Positions 20,689 to 29,914 of a stretch of DNA of 55,116 nucleotides are shown piece after piece. A program made the translations under genes and the position numbers. The stretch lies in the NCBI GenBank assembly GCA_022706785.1, contig JAKJBW010000012.1, forward strand, positions 1 to 55,116, written 5' to 3'. The stretch's first letter is position 1, and each line of letters begins with the position of its first letter. The notes beneath the pieces were generated by a model. That model saw only the letters and a program-made list of their open reading frames with translations. It had not been told where the DNA came from and did no database searches. The DNA is from Bacillota bacterium (GTDB lineage Bacteria > Bacillota > Clostridia > UBA1381 > UMGS1253).

Positions 20689-23298
20689 ATGGCTGAAAAC
20701 AAAGTGAAACAGGAAAAAACGGCAACTGACATAAACCAAACGATTGATGTTCTTGTAAAAAATGCGCTTCAGGCTTTGGATGAATACGAAAGGCTGGATC
20801 AGGAGCAGGTGGATAAGATTGTGCATGCTATGGCGCTTGCAGGCCTTGATCAGCATATGTATCTTGCCCGATTGGCTGTGGATGAAACAGGGCGAGGCGT
20901 TTACGAAGACAAGGTAATAAAAAATATTTTCGCAACGGAATATATCTGGCACTCCATCAAGGACGAGAAAACCTGCGGCGTTATCGACGAAAACGACCTG
21001 GAGGGGTATGTGGAGGTCGCCGAACCCGTAGGCGTGGTGGCGGGCGTGACGCCTGTTACCAATCCCACATCCACCACGCTGTTCAAGGCGCTTATCACCC
21101 AGAAAACGAGAAACCCCATCATTTTCAGCTTCCATCCGTCATCGCAAGTATGCTCGGCGGAGGCGGCCAGGATTGTGCGCGACGCTGCCGTGGCGGCAGG
21201 AGCACCTAAATACTGTGTCCAATGGATCCAGGAGCCCTCAATGGAGGCCACATCGGCGCTTTTGAACCATCCGGGCGTCGCTACTATTTTGGCGACCGGC
21301 GGCTCGGGGATGGTCCGTTCGGCGTACAGCGCAGGCAAGCCGGCGCTTGGCGTTGGGCCCGGTAATGTGCCGTGCTACATCGAAAAAACAGCGAATTTGG
21401 AGCGTGCCTGTACTGATTTGATTTTGTCCAAAACCTTTGACAACGGCATGATCTGCGCATCCGAGCAGGCGGTTATTGTGGACGAAGTGATCAGTAAACC
21501 GTTTGAAGAGTTTATGAAACAGCAGTCCTGCTATTTCCTCAATAAAGAAGAAACCGAAAAGGTAAGCAGCTATGTGATCAATATTGAAAAGCGTACGGTG
21601 AATCCTGTCATTGTCGGCCAAAGAGCCGTAGATATCGCAAAGGGCGCAGGCGTCAATGTGCCGGAGGATACAAAAATACTCATTGCGAAGCTCCCCAAGC
21701 CATCGCTCGAATATCCGTTATCGCTTGAAAAGCTGTCGCCGGTATTAGCATATTTCGTAGTCAAGGATTCTGAGCAGGGCTTTGCTTACGCAAACGATAT
21801 GCTTGAGCTTGGCGGGCTTGGGCATTCGGCCGTTATCCATTCGGCCGATGAGGAGCTGTGCAGGAAATACGGCGAGGCCATGAAGGTGGGGCGCGTGATT
21901 GTCAATTCGCCGTCGTCGCAGGGCGCGATCGGCGATATTTACAACACCAATACCCCGTCGCTCACCTTGGGTTGCGGTTCGTTCGGGCGCAATTCCACCA
22001 CTTCAAACGTGTCTTCGGTGAATCTGATCAACAAAAAGAGGCTTTCCAAAAGGAGGACGAACATGCAGTGGTTTAAGGTGCCGCCTAAAATATTCTTTGA
22101 GTGGGATTCGGTCCAGTATCTTAAAGAAATGCCAAACATCAGCAAGGCGTTTATCGTAACCGACCCCATGATGGTAGAGCTTGGGTATGTGAGCAAGGTT
22201 TTGTATTACCTGCGCAAGCGACAGCAGTACTGCCACGCAGAAATCTATTCCGATGTGGAGCCGGATCCGTCTGTGGAAACCATCATCCGCGGCGTGAAGG
22301 CTATGGAAAGCTTTCAGCCCGACGTTGTCATTGCGCTGGGCGGCGGCTCGGCGATGGACGCGGCAAAGGGCATGTGGCTGTTTTATGAGCATCCCGAAAC
22401 CGATTTTGATGGGCTGCGGCTCAAATTCTTAGACATCAGAAAACGTACCTTCCACTTCCCCAAGCTGGGCAGGAAGGCGCAGATGGTCTGTATCCCGACA
22501 ACATCCGGCACAGGCTCGGAGGTCACGGCCTTTTCGGTTATCACCGACAAAGCAAACGGCAATATCAAATATCCGCTGACGGATTACGAGCTGACGCCCG
22601 ACGTATCCATCATCGACCCGCAGTTTGCCATGTCCATGCCAAAGAGCATCACAGCGGACACCGGAATGGACGTTTTGACCCACGCGATAGAGGCATATGT
22701 GTCCGTGCTGGCGTCCGACTACACCGACGGCCTTGCCATACGGGCCATCGAAATGGTGTTTGAATACCTGCCGAAAGCATACAAGGACGGAAGTGACGCG
22801 CTTGCCAGAGAAAAGATGCACAATGCGTCGTGTATTGCCGGTATGGCGTTTACCAACGCATTTTTGGGGCTTAACCATTCCATGGCGCACAAGCTGGGCG
22901 GTGAGTTCCATGTCCCGCACGGCCGCGCCAACGCCATACTGCTGCCGTATGTGATAGAATACAACGCGCAAAGGCCCACAAAGTTCGTGTCCTTCCCCAA
23001 ATACGAAAAGTTTATCGCTGATGAAAAATACGCAAAGATCGCACGCTATCTGGGGCTGCCGTGCAAAACGACACAGGAAGGCGTGGCAAGTCTGATTCAG
23101 GCCATTCGGGATATGATGAAAGATCTGGATATGCCAAGCTCTATCAAGGCATGCGGCGTGGGTGAAAATGAGTTTGCAGAAAAGCTTGCGGGACTGTCCG
23201 ACCGCGCGTTTAGCGATCAGTGTACCACCGCCAATCCACGCTACCCGATGGTATCCGAGATAGAGCAGCTGTATAAAAAGGCATACTACGGCGAGTGA
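20689..23298 (+). CDS. adhE: Bifunctional acetaldehyde-CoA/alcohol dehydrogenase AdhE
   Basis: An 869-residue fused enzyme reducing acetyl-CoA to acetaldehyde and then to ethanol, with NADH. The N-terminal aldehyde dehydrogenase half (to about residue 440) contains the catalytic Cys in FDNGMICASEQ (about 250). The C-terminal iron alcohol dehydrogenase half begins after the linker around KRLSKRRTNMQWFKVPPKIF. It shows VVIALGGGSAMDAAKGMW (about 545-562), IPTTSGTGSEVTAFSVI, and metal ligands in HAIEAYVS and NHSMAHKLGGEFHVPHGRANA. I prefer the ATG at 20689 over the GTG at 20680, which lies too close to GAAAGGA. It is probably transcribed alone, from the promoter at 20551 to the terminator at 23358, and controlled by redox state. 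It forms long cytoplasmic filaments (spirosomes) in known cases. Confidence 0.97.
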   Translation: MAENKVKQEKTATDINQTIDVLVKNALQALDEYERLDQEQVDKIVHAMALAGLDQHMYLARLAVDETGRGVYEDKVIKNIFATEYIWHSIKDEKTCGVIDENDLEGYVEVAEPVGVVAGVTPVTNPTSTTLFKALITQKTRNPIIFSFHPSSQVCSAEAARIVRDAAVAAGAPKYCVQWIQEPSMEATSALLNHPGVATILATGGSGMVRSAYSAGKPALGVGPGNVPCYIEKTANLERACTDLILSKTFDNGMICASEQAVIVDEVISKPFEEFMKQQSCYFLNKEETEKVSSYVINIEKRTVNPVIVGQRAVDIAKGAGVNVPEDTKILIAKLPKPSLEYPLSLEKLSPVLAYFVVKDSEQGFAYANDMLELGGLGHSAVIHSADEELCRKYGEAMKVGRVIVNSPSSQGAIGDIYNTNTPSLTLGCGSFGRNSTTSNVSSVNLINKKRLSKRRTNMQWFKVPPKIFFEWDSVQYLKEMPNISKAFIVTDPMMVELGYVSKVLYYLRKRQQYCHAEIYSDVEPDPSVETIIRGVKAMESFQPDVVIALGGGSAMDAAKGMWLFYEHPETDFDGLRLKFLDIRKRTFHFPKLGRKAQMVCIPTTSGTGSEVTAFSVITDKANGNIKYPLTDYELTPDVSIIDPQFAMSMPKSITADTGMDVLTHAIEAYVSVLASDYTDGLAIRAIEMVFEYLPKAYKDGSDALAREKMHNASCIAGMAFTNAFLGLNHSMAHKLGGEFHVPHGRANAILLPYVIEYNAQRPTKFVSFPKYEKFIADEKYAKIARYLGLPCKTTQEGVASLIQAIRDMMKDLDMPSSIKACGVGENEFAEKLAGLSDRAFSDQCTTANPRYPMVSEIEQLYKKAYYGE

Positions 23299-23357
23299 GA
23301 ATGACGCCAGCACAGGCGGGACATTTTAAAAAAAAGGTATGGTTAATAAGTTTACGC

Positions 23358-23396
23358 AAAAAGCAGGCGGGTCAAAGCAGCCCAGCCTGCTTTTTC
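23358..23396 (+). terminator. adhE terminator
   Basis: AAAAAGCAGGC (23358-23368) pairs with GCCTGCTTTTT (23385-23395), an intrinsic terminator 60 nt after the stop. Confidence 0.88.
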
Positions 23397-23423
23397 CGTT
23401 TGCAGGGAAAATGAAAATTAGGC

Positions 23424-23453
23424 GTTGTTTTCTGTCGAAATATGCTATATAAT
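23424..23453 (+). promoter_or_regulatory. Promoter of the deacetylase gene
   Basis: TTGTTT at 23424-23429 and TATAAT at 23448-23453, 18-bp spacing, about 65 bp before the start codon. Confidence 0.6.
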
Positions 23454-23517
23454 AATAAGTGGATCCTGGCATGGGTTTTATCTTTTGTCATAGAATATTG
23501 TAGAAGGTGATGTTTAT

Positions 23518-24756
23518 ATGAGTACTCCGCTCAGGCAGGCTGTTATGCAACGGCAGGAGCAAACCTTTGCGCCGAGACGTAAATCAGGCGTAAAGCTTGC
23601 GCTTTTAATTGTTGTGCTTCTGGTGGTCATAGCGGGCATTGTGTTTTCGGCGATCAGTATTTTAAAGAGAGTCTCTGTGCCTGCTTCGGGCAATGGGGCG
23701 GGCCATGCCGGACGGCAGTACAGTATAGTGGCGGCCGAAGGAGAGCAATACGGCCCGCCGGGCACGCCGCCCGACCAGATGGTGCTTTATACAAAGCCTG
23801 TCGATCATGTGTTTTTTCACCCGCTCATCGCTTACCCTGAAAAGGCGTTTGATTTTGACTATCAGGCAAAAGGGTTTGACGACTACTTTGTCACGGTTTC
23901 GGAGTTTAATAAAATCATTGCATCCATGTATGAGCGCGGCTATATGATGGTGGACATCAATGACGTCTACGAAAAGGGCGCCGATGCAAACGGCAAGGTA
24001 AAATACAGGCAAAAGCCGCTTTTAATGCCCAAAGGCAAAATCCCTTTTATCCTGTCCATAGACGACGTGAACTACTATCCGTACATGATCGAGAACGGTG
24101 TGATAACCAAGCTGGTGCTTGACGAAAACGGCGAAGCGGCGGCATATACCACAACGCCGGCCGGGGAAACCAAGGTGGTGCGCGACCTTGATATTGTGCC
24201 GATTATTGATGATTTTGTTAAAAAGCACCCCGATTTTTCTTTAAATAACGCCAAAGGGCTGATCGGGCTGACAGGCTATGAGGGTGTGCTGGGGTACCGT
24301 ACATATGTCAAGAATAATCCTGGCAGGGAATCCGAAATTGAGCTGGTTAAGCCCGTTATCAGGCGGCTGAAGGAAACCGGCTGGCAGTTTGCGTCCCACA
24401 GCTATGGCCATTATGACGCAGCGGTCATTTCCTACGACAAGCTAAAAAGCGATACGCAGAGGTGGAAGGACGAGGTGGAACCCTTGATCGGGCCCACGCA
24501 AATCTACATATATCCGTTCGGCAGCGGCGTAAAGACCACAGACCCCAAATTCAAGATGTTTGTCAGCCTGGGCTTCACCATGATGTGCACGGTCGGAAAC
24601 GAGGCGTATTACGCCTATACCGATATAGGTGCCACCTCGTCGCGCTGGCATTTTGACGGGATAGCGCTGAGGTATCAGGGTAATTCCACATCAAATTTCT
24701 ATGATGCAGCCGCCGTGATAGACCCTGTCCGCCCAGTGCAGTATCAAAAGAAATAA
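23518..24756 (+). CDS. Membrane-anchored polysaccharide deacetylase-like protein
   Basis: A 412-residue protein with a short basic cytoplasmic tail, one membrane segment (VKLALLIVVLLVVIAGIVFSAI, about residues 25-46) and a large outer domain. The NodB-type deacetylase signature appears as FILSIDDVNYYPYM (about 178-191, the Asp pair of the metal site) and WQFASHSYGHYD (about 290-301, the HxxxH pair). A YPFGSG segment near 330 replaces the usual RPPxG. The sequence between motifs is longer than in small peptidoglycan deacetylases. It probably removes acetyl groups from a wall polysaccharide, substrate unknown. GAAGGTGATG lies before the start. It is monocistronic. Confidence 0.82.
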   Translation: MSTPLRQAVMQRQEQTFAPRRKSGVKLALLIVVLLVVIAGIVFSAISILKRVSVPASGNGAGHAGRQYSIVAAEGEQYGPPGTPPDQMVLYTKPVDHVFFHPLIAYPEKAFDFDYQAKGFDDYFVTVSEFNKIIASMYERGYMMVDINDVYEKGADANGKVKYRQKPLLMPKGKIPFILSIDDVNYYPYMIENGVITKLVLDENGEAAAYTTTPAGETKVVRDLDIVPIIDDFVKKHPDFSLNNAKGLIGLTGYEGVLGYRTYVKNNPGRESEIELVKPVIRRLKETGWQFASHSYGHYDAAVISYDKLKSDTQRWKDEVEPLIGPTQIYIYPFGSGVKTTDPKFKMFVSLGFTMMCTVGNEAYYAYTDIGATSSRWHFDGIALRYQGNSTSNFYDAAAVIDPVRPVQYQKK

Positions 24757-24784
24757 CGGGCAGACATTTGCCAGAAAATGCATG

Positions 24785-24875
24785 TTGACAAAGCTGCTTG
24801 CCCATTATACAATAATAGTGTGTGTTTTACATATAAAAGCCTGCGCAAGGCCGATGCCGCGCAGGCATTTTTTTG
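24785..24875 (+). ncRNA. Candidate very short RNA (promoter directly followed by terminator)
   Basis: TTGACA (24785-24790) and TACAAT (24808-24813), 17 bp apart, make a near-consensus promoter just after the deacetylase stop. A perfect intrinsic terminator, GCCTGCGC/GCGCAGGC then seven T, follows at 24839-24875. A transcript from about 24820 would be only 50-55 nt and non-coding. The hairpin also serves as the deacetylase terminator. The RNA itself is inference. Confidence 0.4.
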
Positions 24876-24907
24876 TTTATTCGGGTATTTACCAACGTAT
24901 TTGCACA

Positions 24908-24964
24908 TTTAACCTAAATTTAACATTATGCGCTTTTGGACTTTACATTGATTTTATATGATAG
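24908..24964 (+). promoter_or_regulatory. Pho-box-like promoter region of the pst operon
   Basis: TTTAAC is repeated with an 11-bp period (24908-24913, 24919-24924), the layout of PhoP/PhoB binding sites in Firmicutes. A TTGGAC and a TATGAT lie just downstream (24936-24962) as weak promoter elements. The operon below encodes its own PhoB/PhoR, which fits autoregulation. The structured element at 24985-25146 would then lie in the leader RNA. Confidence 0.45.
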
Positions 24965-24984
24965 TAACCAGCAAGAGATAATAT

Positions 24985-25146
24985 TATACTGATTTCAATT
25001 TAAAATATAGATAAAAACTTGTCTTTTTCCCGCCATGCTTTGTTGTCGCCGGCGGAAATACACCAAGTATTCCCGCCGGCTGCCGCCTTGCCTGACGAAA
25101 AAAATCCTGCGTTTTTATTGCTATATTTCAAAATGAAATCAGTATA
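24985..25146 (-). repeat. Structured intergenic element, copy 2, in the pst leader
   Basis: A 162-bp element with imperfect 25-bp inverted ends beginning TATACTGATTTC. On the minus strand the core reads TTTTTTTCGTCAGGC, AAGGCGG, a hairpin with CCGGCGG/CCGCCGG arms and apical AATAC/GTATT, then ACAACAAAGCATGG and CGGGAAAAA. Compared with copy 1, the lower arms of the inner hairpin differ on both sides while still pairing, which is covariation. It sits between the likely pst promoter and pstS. Confidence 0.75.
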
Positions 25147-25169
25147 AAATAAAAAGGAGAATGTGTTTT

Positions 25170-26057
25170 ATGAGAAAAGTTGGTTTATTTGCTTTAGCTG
25201 CTTTATTATCGGCAGCGGTTTTTGCCGGATGCTCGGCGGATAAAGGATCCGATTCAAACAAAGGATTTGATTCAAACAGCAGTATCACGGTAGTATCGCG
25301 TGAGGAAGGCTCGGGTACGAGGGGGGCGTTTATTGAGCTGTTTGTTGTGGAGCAGAAAGATGCGTCGGGGGCAAAGGTAGACAAGACAACCGACGAAGCC
25401 ATGATAACCAACAGCACATCGGTCATGATGACAACAGTCGCCACCAATCAGTACGCAATCGGCTACATATCGTTAGGTTCTCTGGACAAGACGGTAAAGG
25501 CAATGAAAATTGACGGCGCTGTGGCAAGTGCAGAGAACATTAAGAACGGGACCTACAAAATATCACGCCCGTTCAAGATCGCGACAAAGTCAAATTTAAG
25601 CAAGGTTGCGCAGGACTTTATCGACTTCATTATGAGCGCGGACGGTCAGGCCGTCATTGAAAAGAACGGATATATCAGTGTGGGCAAGGCCGCTGCCTAT
25701 GCGGGCGGCAAGCCGTCCGGCAAGATTGTTGTGGCGGGCTCATCCTCGGTTACCCCTGTGATGGAAAAGCTGGCCGAGGCATATCTGAAAGTAAATCCCA
25801 ACGCCCAGATCGAAATCCAGCAAAGCGATTCCACCACGGGCATCACCTCCGCAATGCAGGGTATATGCGATATTGGCATGGCCTCACGCGAGCTTAAGAG
25901 CAGTGAGACGGATGGCGGGCTTACGCCTACGGTGATAGCCATGGACGGTATTGCGGTAATCGTGAATAATCAGTGTCCGGCAGACGATCTTACAAAGGAT
26001 CAGGTGAAGGGTATCTTTACGGGAGAAACGCTGGAGTGGTCGCAGGTCACTCAGTAA
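25170..26057 (+). CDS. pstS: Phosphate-binding lipoprotein PstS, domain order permuted
   Basis: A 295-residue exported lipoprotein that captures phosphate for the PstCAB transporter. The signal peptide ends in the lipobox FAGC (Cys21). The segment normally found in the C-terminal half of PstS (TVVSREEGSGTR, NSTSVMMT, AIGYISLGSL, ISRPF, FIDFIMSADGQAVIEKNGYISV) comes first, about residues 37-175. The segment normally N-terminal (VAGSSSVTPVMEKLAEAY, QQSDSTTGIT, CDIGMASRELK, MDGIAVIVNNQCP, GIFTGETLEWSQV) comes second, about 187-295. This is a circular permutation of the usual fold. The start at 25170 is 11 nt after AAGGAG; the upstream in-frame ATG at 25161 is too close. All phosphate-loop words are present, so it should bind phosphate. 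Confidence 0.92.
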   Translation: MRKVGLFALAALLSAAVFAGCSADKGSDSNKGFDSNSSITVVSREEGSGTRGAFIELFVVEQKDASGAKVDKTTDEAMITNSTSVMMTTVATNQYAIGYISLGSLDKTVKAMKIDGAVASAENIKNGTYKISRPFKIATKSNLSKVAQDFIDFIMSADGQAVIEKNGYISVGKAAAYAGGKPSGKIVVAGSSSVTPVMEKLAEAYLKVNPNAQIEIQQSDSTTGITSAMQGICDIGMASRELKSSETDGGLTPTVIAMDGIAVIVNNQCPADDLTKDQVKGIFTGETLEWSQVTQ

Positions 26058-26070
26058 TATACAGACAGCC

Positions 26071-26102
26071 AAGGGGTTATGGCAAGGTTGCCGTAGCCCC
26101 TT
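26071..26102 (+). terminator. Intercistronic hairpin between pstS and pstC
   Basis: AAGGGGTTATGGC pairs with GCCGTAGCCCCTT (two G-T pairs) and is followed by a short T-run. It probably ends or stabilises most transcripts after pstS, giving more binding protein than permease. Confidence 0.65.
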
Positions 26103-26123
26103 TAGGCGCGAGGGGAGCATAGG

Positions 26124-26972
26124 ATGAAGAGATATAAGGAAGGTTTAATGAAGTTTGTCTTTTTCATTGCCGCGTGCACATCTGTTCTTGCCGTGGCTTT
26201 GATATGCGCATTTTTGTTCGCAAACGGCGTTCCTGCCATATTTAAGATAGGCGCGGCCGATTTCCTGCTTGGCAAAGTATGGACGCCGAATAATGATATT
26301 TACGGTATTTGGCCCATGATTTTAGGAAGCGTCTACGTCACTGCGGGGGCGATTATTGCTGGCGTTCCCGTCGGTATACTGACAGCGGTATTTATGGCAA
26401 GATTCTGCCCTAAGCGGATTTACAAAATTATCAAGCCCGCAATAGAACTGCTTGCCGGAATCCCATCGGTGGTGTACGGTTTTTTCGGTCTGGTGGTGGT
26501 TGTCCCGTATGTGCGTGAAATCTTTGGCGGCACCGGAAGCACCATGCTCACCGCGTCAGTGCTTTTGGGGATTATGATACTTCCGACAATTGTGGGCGTT
26601 TCGGAGTCCGCCATACGCGCTGTGCCTCAAACCTATTACGAAGGGGCGCTGGCGCTTGGGGCAAGCCACGAAAGAAGCGTGTTTTCGGTTTTGCTGCCTG
26701 CCGCGAAATCGGGGATTTTCGCGGGCGTGATATTGGGTGTAGGCCGCGCTATAGGCGAAACCATGGCGGTCATTATGGTGGCGGGCAACCAGGCGCGCAT
26801 GCCGGCAGGGTTTTTAAAGGGGGTCCGCACCATGACAGCGAACATCGTCATTGAAATGGGGTATGCCACCGATCTGCACAGGGAGGCGCTGATCGCCACC
26901 GGCGTTGTGCTGTTTGTGTTCATTCTGTTAATTAATATTTCATTCTCGCTGCTGAAAAGGAGGATGCTGTGA
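26124..26972 (+). CDS. pstC: Phosphate ABC transporter permease PstC
   Basis: A 282-residue inner membrane permease, one half of the phosphate channel. Six membrane segments are apparent, beginning FVFFIAACTSVLAVALICAFLF. The coupling loop that contacts PstB is visible as EGALALGASHERSVFSVLLPAAKSGIFAGVILGVGRAIGETMAV in overlapping pieces around residues 170-215 (EGALALGAS near 172, GRAIGETMAV near 207). Periplasm-side substrate region FGLVVVVPYVREIFGGTGS is typical. GGGGAGCATAGG precedes the ATG. It overlaps pstA by one base (TGATG). Confidence 0.95.
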   Translation: MKRYKEGLMKFVFFIAACTSVLAVALICAFLFANGVPAIFKIGAADFLLGKVWTPNNDIYGIWPMILGSVYVTAGAIIAGVPVGILTAVFMARFCPKRIYKIIKPAIELLAGIPSVVYGFFGLVVVVPYVREIFGGTGSTMLTASVLLGIMILPTIVGVSESAIRAVPQTYYEGALALGASHERSVFSVLLPAAKSGIFAGVILGVGRAIGETMAVIMVAGNQARMPAGFLKGVRTMTANIVIEMGYATDLHREALIATGVVLFVFILLINISFSLLKRRML

Positions 26973-27847
26973 TGGATACAATCAACCGCCGCACCTTCCG
27001 GCAGCGTATGGTCTCATACAGAAGAGATCCCGCCTCGTTTATCCTGTTTTTGCTGGTATACACCTGCGCTGCGCTCACTATCGGCGTTCTGTTGTTTCTT
27101 ATAGGCTATATTTTGGTAAAGGGTGCGCCGTACCTGGACGCTTCACTTTTTGCGCTGAAGTACGACTCAACAAACGTTTCGCTGTTTCCCGCGCTTATCA
27201 ACACGGTGACTATGACGCTGCTGTCGCTTATGATTGCGGCGCCTGTGGGCATATTCTCCGCTGTTTACCTTGTGGAGTACGCAAAAAGGGGCAACAGGTT
27301 TGTGGGTATCATACGGATGACTGCCGAAACACTGTCGGGAATACCCTCTATCGTTTATGGCCTGTTCGGGTTTTTATTTTTTGTAACGGTGCTGAAGTGG
27401 GGATATTCCTTACTTGCGGGCGCGTTTACGCTTGCAATTATGATACTGCCGCTGATCATGCGCACAACGGAGGAGGCGCTGCTGGCCGTGTCCGACGCAT
27501 ACCGCGAAGGAAGCTTCGGGCTGGGAGCGGGCAGGCTGCGCACGGTGTTTAGAATTGTGCTGCCCTGCGCTGTGCCCGGGATACTTGCCGGGGTTATACT
27601 GGCTGTGGGCAGGATTGTGGGTGAAACGGCCGCGCTGATCTATACGGCAGGAACGGTTGCCAAGATCCCTTCCGACCTCTTGTCTTCGGGGCGCACACTG
27701 TCGGTGCATATGTACGCTCTGGCAAGCGAGGGCCTGCATGTGGGCCAGTCTTATGCCACCGCCGTTGTTCTGCTTATCATTGTGGTGGGCATCAATGCGC
27801 TCAGCGCGTTTGCGGCAAAAAAAATAACGGGGGGAAAGGGCGTATGA
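26972..27847 (+). CDS. pstA: Phosphate ABC transporter permease PstA
   Basis: A 291-residue permease partner of PstC. Six membrane segments, with [18 protein letters not shown] (about residues 115-132) and the coupling loop [22 protein letters not shown] followed by [17 protein letters not shown] start it at the ATG at 26972, after AAGGAGG at about 26957; the GTG one codon earlier is less well spaced. The stop overlaps pstB as ATGA. Confidence 0.95.
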   Translation: MDTINRRTFRQRMVSYRRDPASFILFLLVYTCAALTIGVLLFLIGYILVKGAPYLDASLFALKYDSTNVSLFPALINTVTMTLLSLMIAAPVGIFSAVYLVEYAKRGNRFVGIIRMTAETLSGIPSIVYGLFGFLFFVTVLKWGYSLLAGAFTLAIMILPLIMRTTEEALLAVSDAYREGSFGLGAGRLRTVFRIVLPCAVPGILAGVILAVGRIVGETAALIYTAGTVAKIPSDLLSSGRTLSVHMYALASEGLHVGQSYATAVVLLIIVVGINALSAFAAKKITGGKGV

Positions 27848-28593
27848 ACAAGTTTACCATAGAGGGCTTAAATCTTTATTACAGCGGCCTGCAGGCGCTC
27901 AAAGACGTCAATCTCAGGATAAACGCAAACGAGATAACGGCGTTTATCGGCCCTTCCGGCTGCGGGAAGTCCACCCTGCTAAAGACGCTCAACCGTATGA
28001 ACGACCTTGTGGCCGGCTGCGGCATAACAGGCAGGGTTTTGCTGGACGGTGAGGACATCTACGGGGATATGGACGTCAATCTCCTGCGTAAGCGTGTGGG
28101 GATGGTGTTTCAAAAGCCCAATCCGTTCCCCATGAGCGTTTATGACAATATTGCGTTCGGCCCGCGCACGCACGGCATACGCTCCAGGCTGAAGCTCAAC
28201 GATATTGTGGAGAAAACCTTGAGAGATGCGGCCATATGGGACGAGGTGAAGGACCGGCTTAAAAAAAGCGCGCTGGAGCTTTCGGGCGGCCAGCAGCAGC
28301 GCCTCTGCATTGCGCGCGCTCTGGCGGTTGCGCCCGAGGTGCTCTTGATGGATGAGCCCACCTCCGCGCTTGACCCCATTTCCACAATAAAGGTGGAAGA
28401 CCTTGCCACCGAACTCAAAAAACGGTATACTATTATTATAGTCACGCATAATATGCAGCAGGCGGTGCGTATTTCCGACAAAACGGCGTTTTTTCTGTTT
28501 GGGGAGATCGTTGAATATCATGAAACCGAAGCACTGTTTTCCATGCCGTCAGATAAGCGGACCGAGGACTACATTACAGGGAGGTTTGGATAA
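27844..28593 (+). CDS. pstB: Phosphate ABC transporter ATPase PstB
   Basis: A 249-residue ATPase that powers phosphate import. Walker [10 protein letters not shown] (about residues 38-46), Q-loop [19 protein letters not shown] (about 84-102, with the PstB-specific PNPFPMS), ABC signature [15 protein letters not shown] (about 148-162), Walker [16 protein letters not shown] and the switch His in [10 protein letters not shown]. It is normal length. It abuts phoU with the stop and start sharing one base. Confidence 0.97.
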   Translation: MNKFTIEGLNLYYSGLQALKDVNLRINANEITAFIGPSGCGKSTLLKTLNRMNDLVAGCGITGRVLLDGEDIYGDMDVNLLRKRVGMVFQKPNPFPMSVYDNIAFGPRTHGIRSRLKLNDIVEKTLRDAAIWDEVKDRLKKSALELSGGQQQRLCIARALAVAPEVLLMDEPTSALDPISTIKVEDLATELKKRYTIIIVTHNMQQAVRISDKTAFFLFGEIVEYHETEALFSMPSDKRTEDYITGRFG

Positions 28594-29243
28594 TGCGCAG
28601 CAGATTCGACGAGCAGTTAGAGCAGCTCAATATTGAGCTTATCAAAATTGGCGGGCTTTGTGAGGAGGCTATTTCCACCGCGGTAAAGGCCTTGGTTTCG
28701 GGCAAGGTATCGCTTATTGGCAACGTGATTGCGATAGACAGGGATATCGACCACAAGGAGCGTGAAATTGAGGCGCTGTGCTTAAAGCTGCTTTTGCAGC
28801 AGCAGCCTGTCGCAAGCGATTTGCGCGCCATATCCGCGGCAATGAAGATGGTTTCGGATATGGAAAGGATAGGCGACCAGGCCGCCGATATCGCGGAGAT
28901 CACCAAGTTTGCCACGCTGGGCGGAAACGGGAGTGATGTTCACATAGAGGACATGGCAAAGGCTACCATAAAAATGGTGACAGACAGCATCGACTCTTTC
29001 GTAAACAAGGACCTGGCGTTGGCAAGGGCCGTTGTAGAGTCGGACGATATTGTGGATGATCTGTTCTGCAAAGTGAAAAATGAGCTGATAGAGCTTATCG
29101 GCAGGGACCGTACCAAGGGGGAATACTGCCTTGACCTTTTAATGATCGCGAAATATTTTGAACGTATCGGGGATCATGCCACCAATATCGCCGAATGGGT
29201 GGAGTTTTCCATCACGGGCGTGCATAAGGGAGAAAAGCTATGA
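28593..29243 (+). CDS. phoU: Phosphate signalling protein PhoU
   Basis: A 216-residue all-helical protein made of two PhoU three-helix units. Each carries the metal-binding acidic motif, seen as KMVSDMERIGDQAADIAE (about residues 88-105) and IAKYFERIGDHATNIAEWVEF (about 185-205). It links transporter occupancy to the PhoR kinase and lowers uptake when phosphate is plentiful. Starts directly at the pstB stop, GGGAGG upstream, and overlaps the response regulator by 4 nt. Confidence 0.96.
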   Translation: MRSRFDEQLEQLNIELIKIGGLCEEAISTAVKALVSGKVSLIGNVIAIDRDIDHKEREIEALCLKLLLQQQPVASDLRAISAAMKMVSDMERIGDQAADIAEITKFATLGGNGSDVHIEDMAKATIKMVTDSIDSFVNKDLALARAVVESDDIVDDLFCKVKNELIELIGRDRTKGEYCLDLLMIAKYFERIGDHATNIAEWVEFSITGVHKGEKL

Positions 29244-29914
29244 TCTATGTTGTGGAGGACGACGGCGGTATACGGGAGCTGATTGTGTATACGCTGCAAA
29301 ATACAGGCTTTGAGGCGGCGGGCTTTGCCGACAGCGCGGCTTTTTTTGCGGCCGTCGGCCGGGTTTTGCCCGAGCTTGTTTTGCTGGATATTATGCTGCC
29401 CAATGAAGACGGCGTATCCATACTCAAAAAGCTGCGCGCTTCCGCCGCCACAAAGCACCTGCCTGTTATCATGGTGACGGCCAAGGGAGCGGAATACGAC
29501 AAGGTGTCGGCGCTGGACTCAGGCGCCGACGATTATGTGACGAAGCCTTTCGGTATGATGGAGCTCGTTTCGCGCATCAAGGCGCTCTTGAGGCGAACGG
29601 GGACAGTGTCTGCCGCAAAAGAGCTTTCGGCAGACGGCATTTGTGTAAACGTCCAAAGGCATACCGCAAGTGTAAACGGAAAGCCTGTTTACTTAGCCTA
29701 TAAGGAATTTGAGCTTTTATGCATGCTATTGGAAAACAAAGGAGCGGTGCTTACAAGAGACAGGCTGCTTGATAAAATCTGGGGATATGGGTTTGACGGA
29801 GAAACCCGTACTGTGGACGTCCATGTGCGCAGCCTGCGCCAAAAGCTTGGGGAGTGCGGTAATTTGATTGAAACGGTCAGAGGGATAGGATACAGGATAG
29901 GGGGCTTTTCATGA
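29240..29914 (+). CDS. phoB: Response regulator, OmpR/PhoB type
   Basis: A 224-residue two-component regulator. Receiver domain about residues 1-115 with the acidic pair in VVEDDGG, phospho-acceptor Asp in LVLLDIMLPNEDG (about 51) and conserved Lys in DDYVTKPFGMMEL (about 100). C-terminal winged helix (about 130-224) has LAYKEFELLCMLLENKGAVLTRDRLLDKIWG and TVDVHVRSLRQKL. Located directly after pstSCAB-phoU, it most likely controls phosphate genes, including the Pho-box-like repeats at 24908. PhoP would be the Bacillus name. It overlaps both neighbours by 4 nt. Confidence 0.92.
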   Translation: MIYVVEDDGGIRELIVYTLQNTGFEAAGFADSAAFFAAVGRVLPELVLLDIMLPNEDGVSILKKLRASAATKHLPVIMVTAKGAEYDKVSALDSGADDYVTKPFGMMELVSRIKALLRRTGTVSAAKELSADGICVNVQRHTASVNGKPVYLAYKEFELLCMLLENKGAVLTRDRLLDKIWGYGFDGETRTVDVHVRSLRQKLGECGNLIETVRGIGYRIGGFS

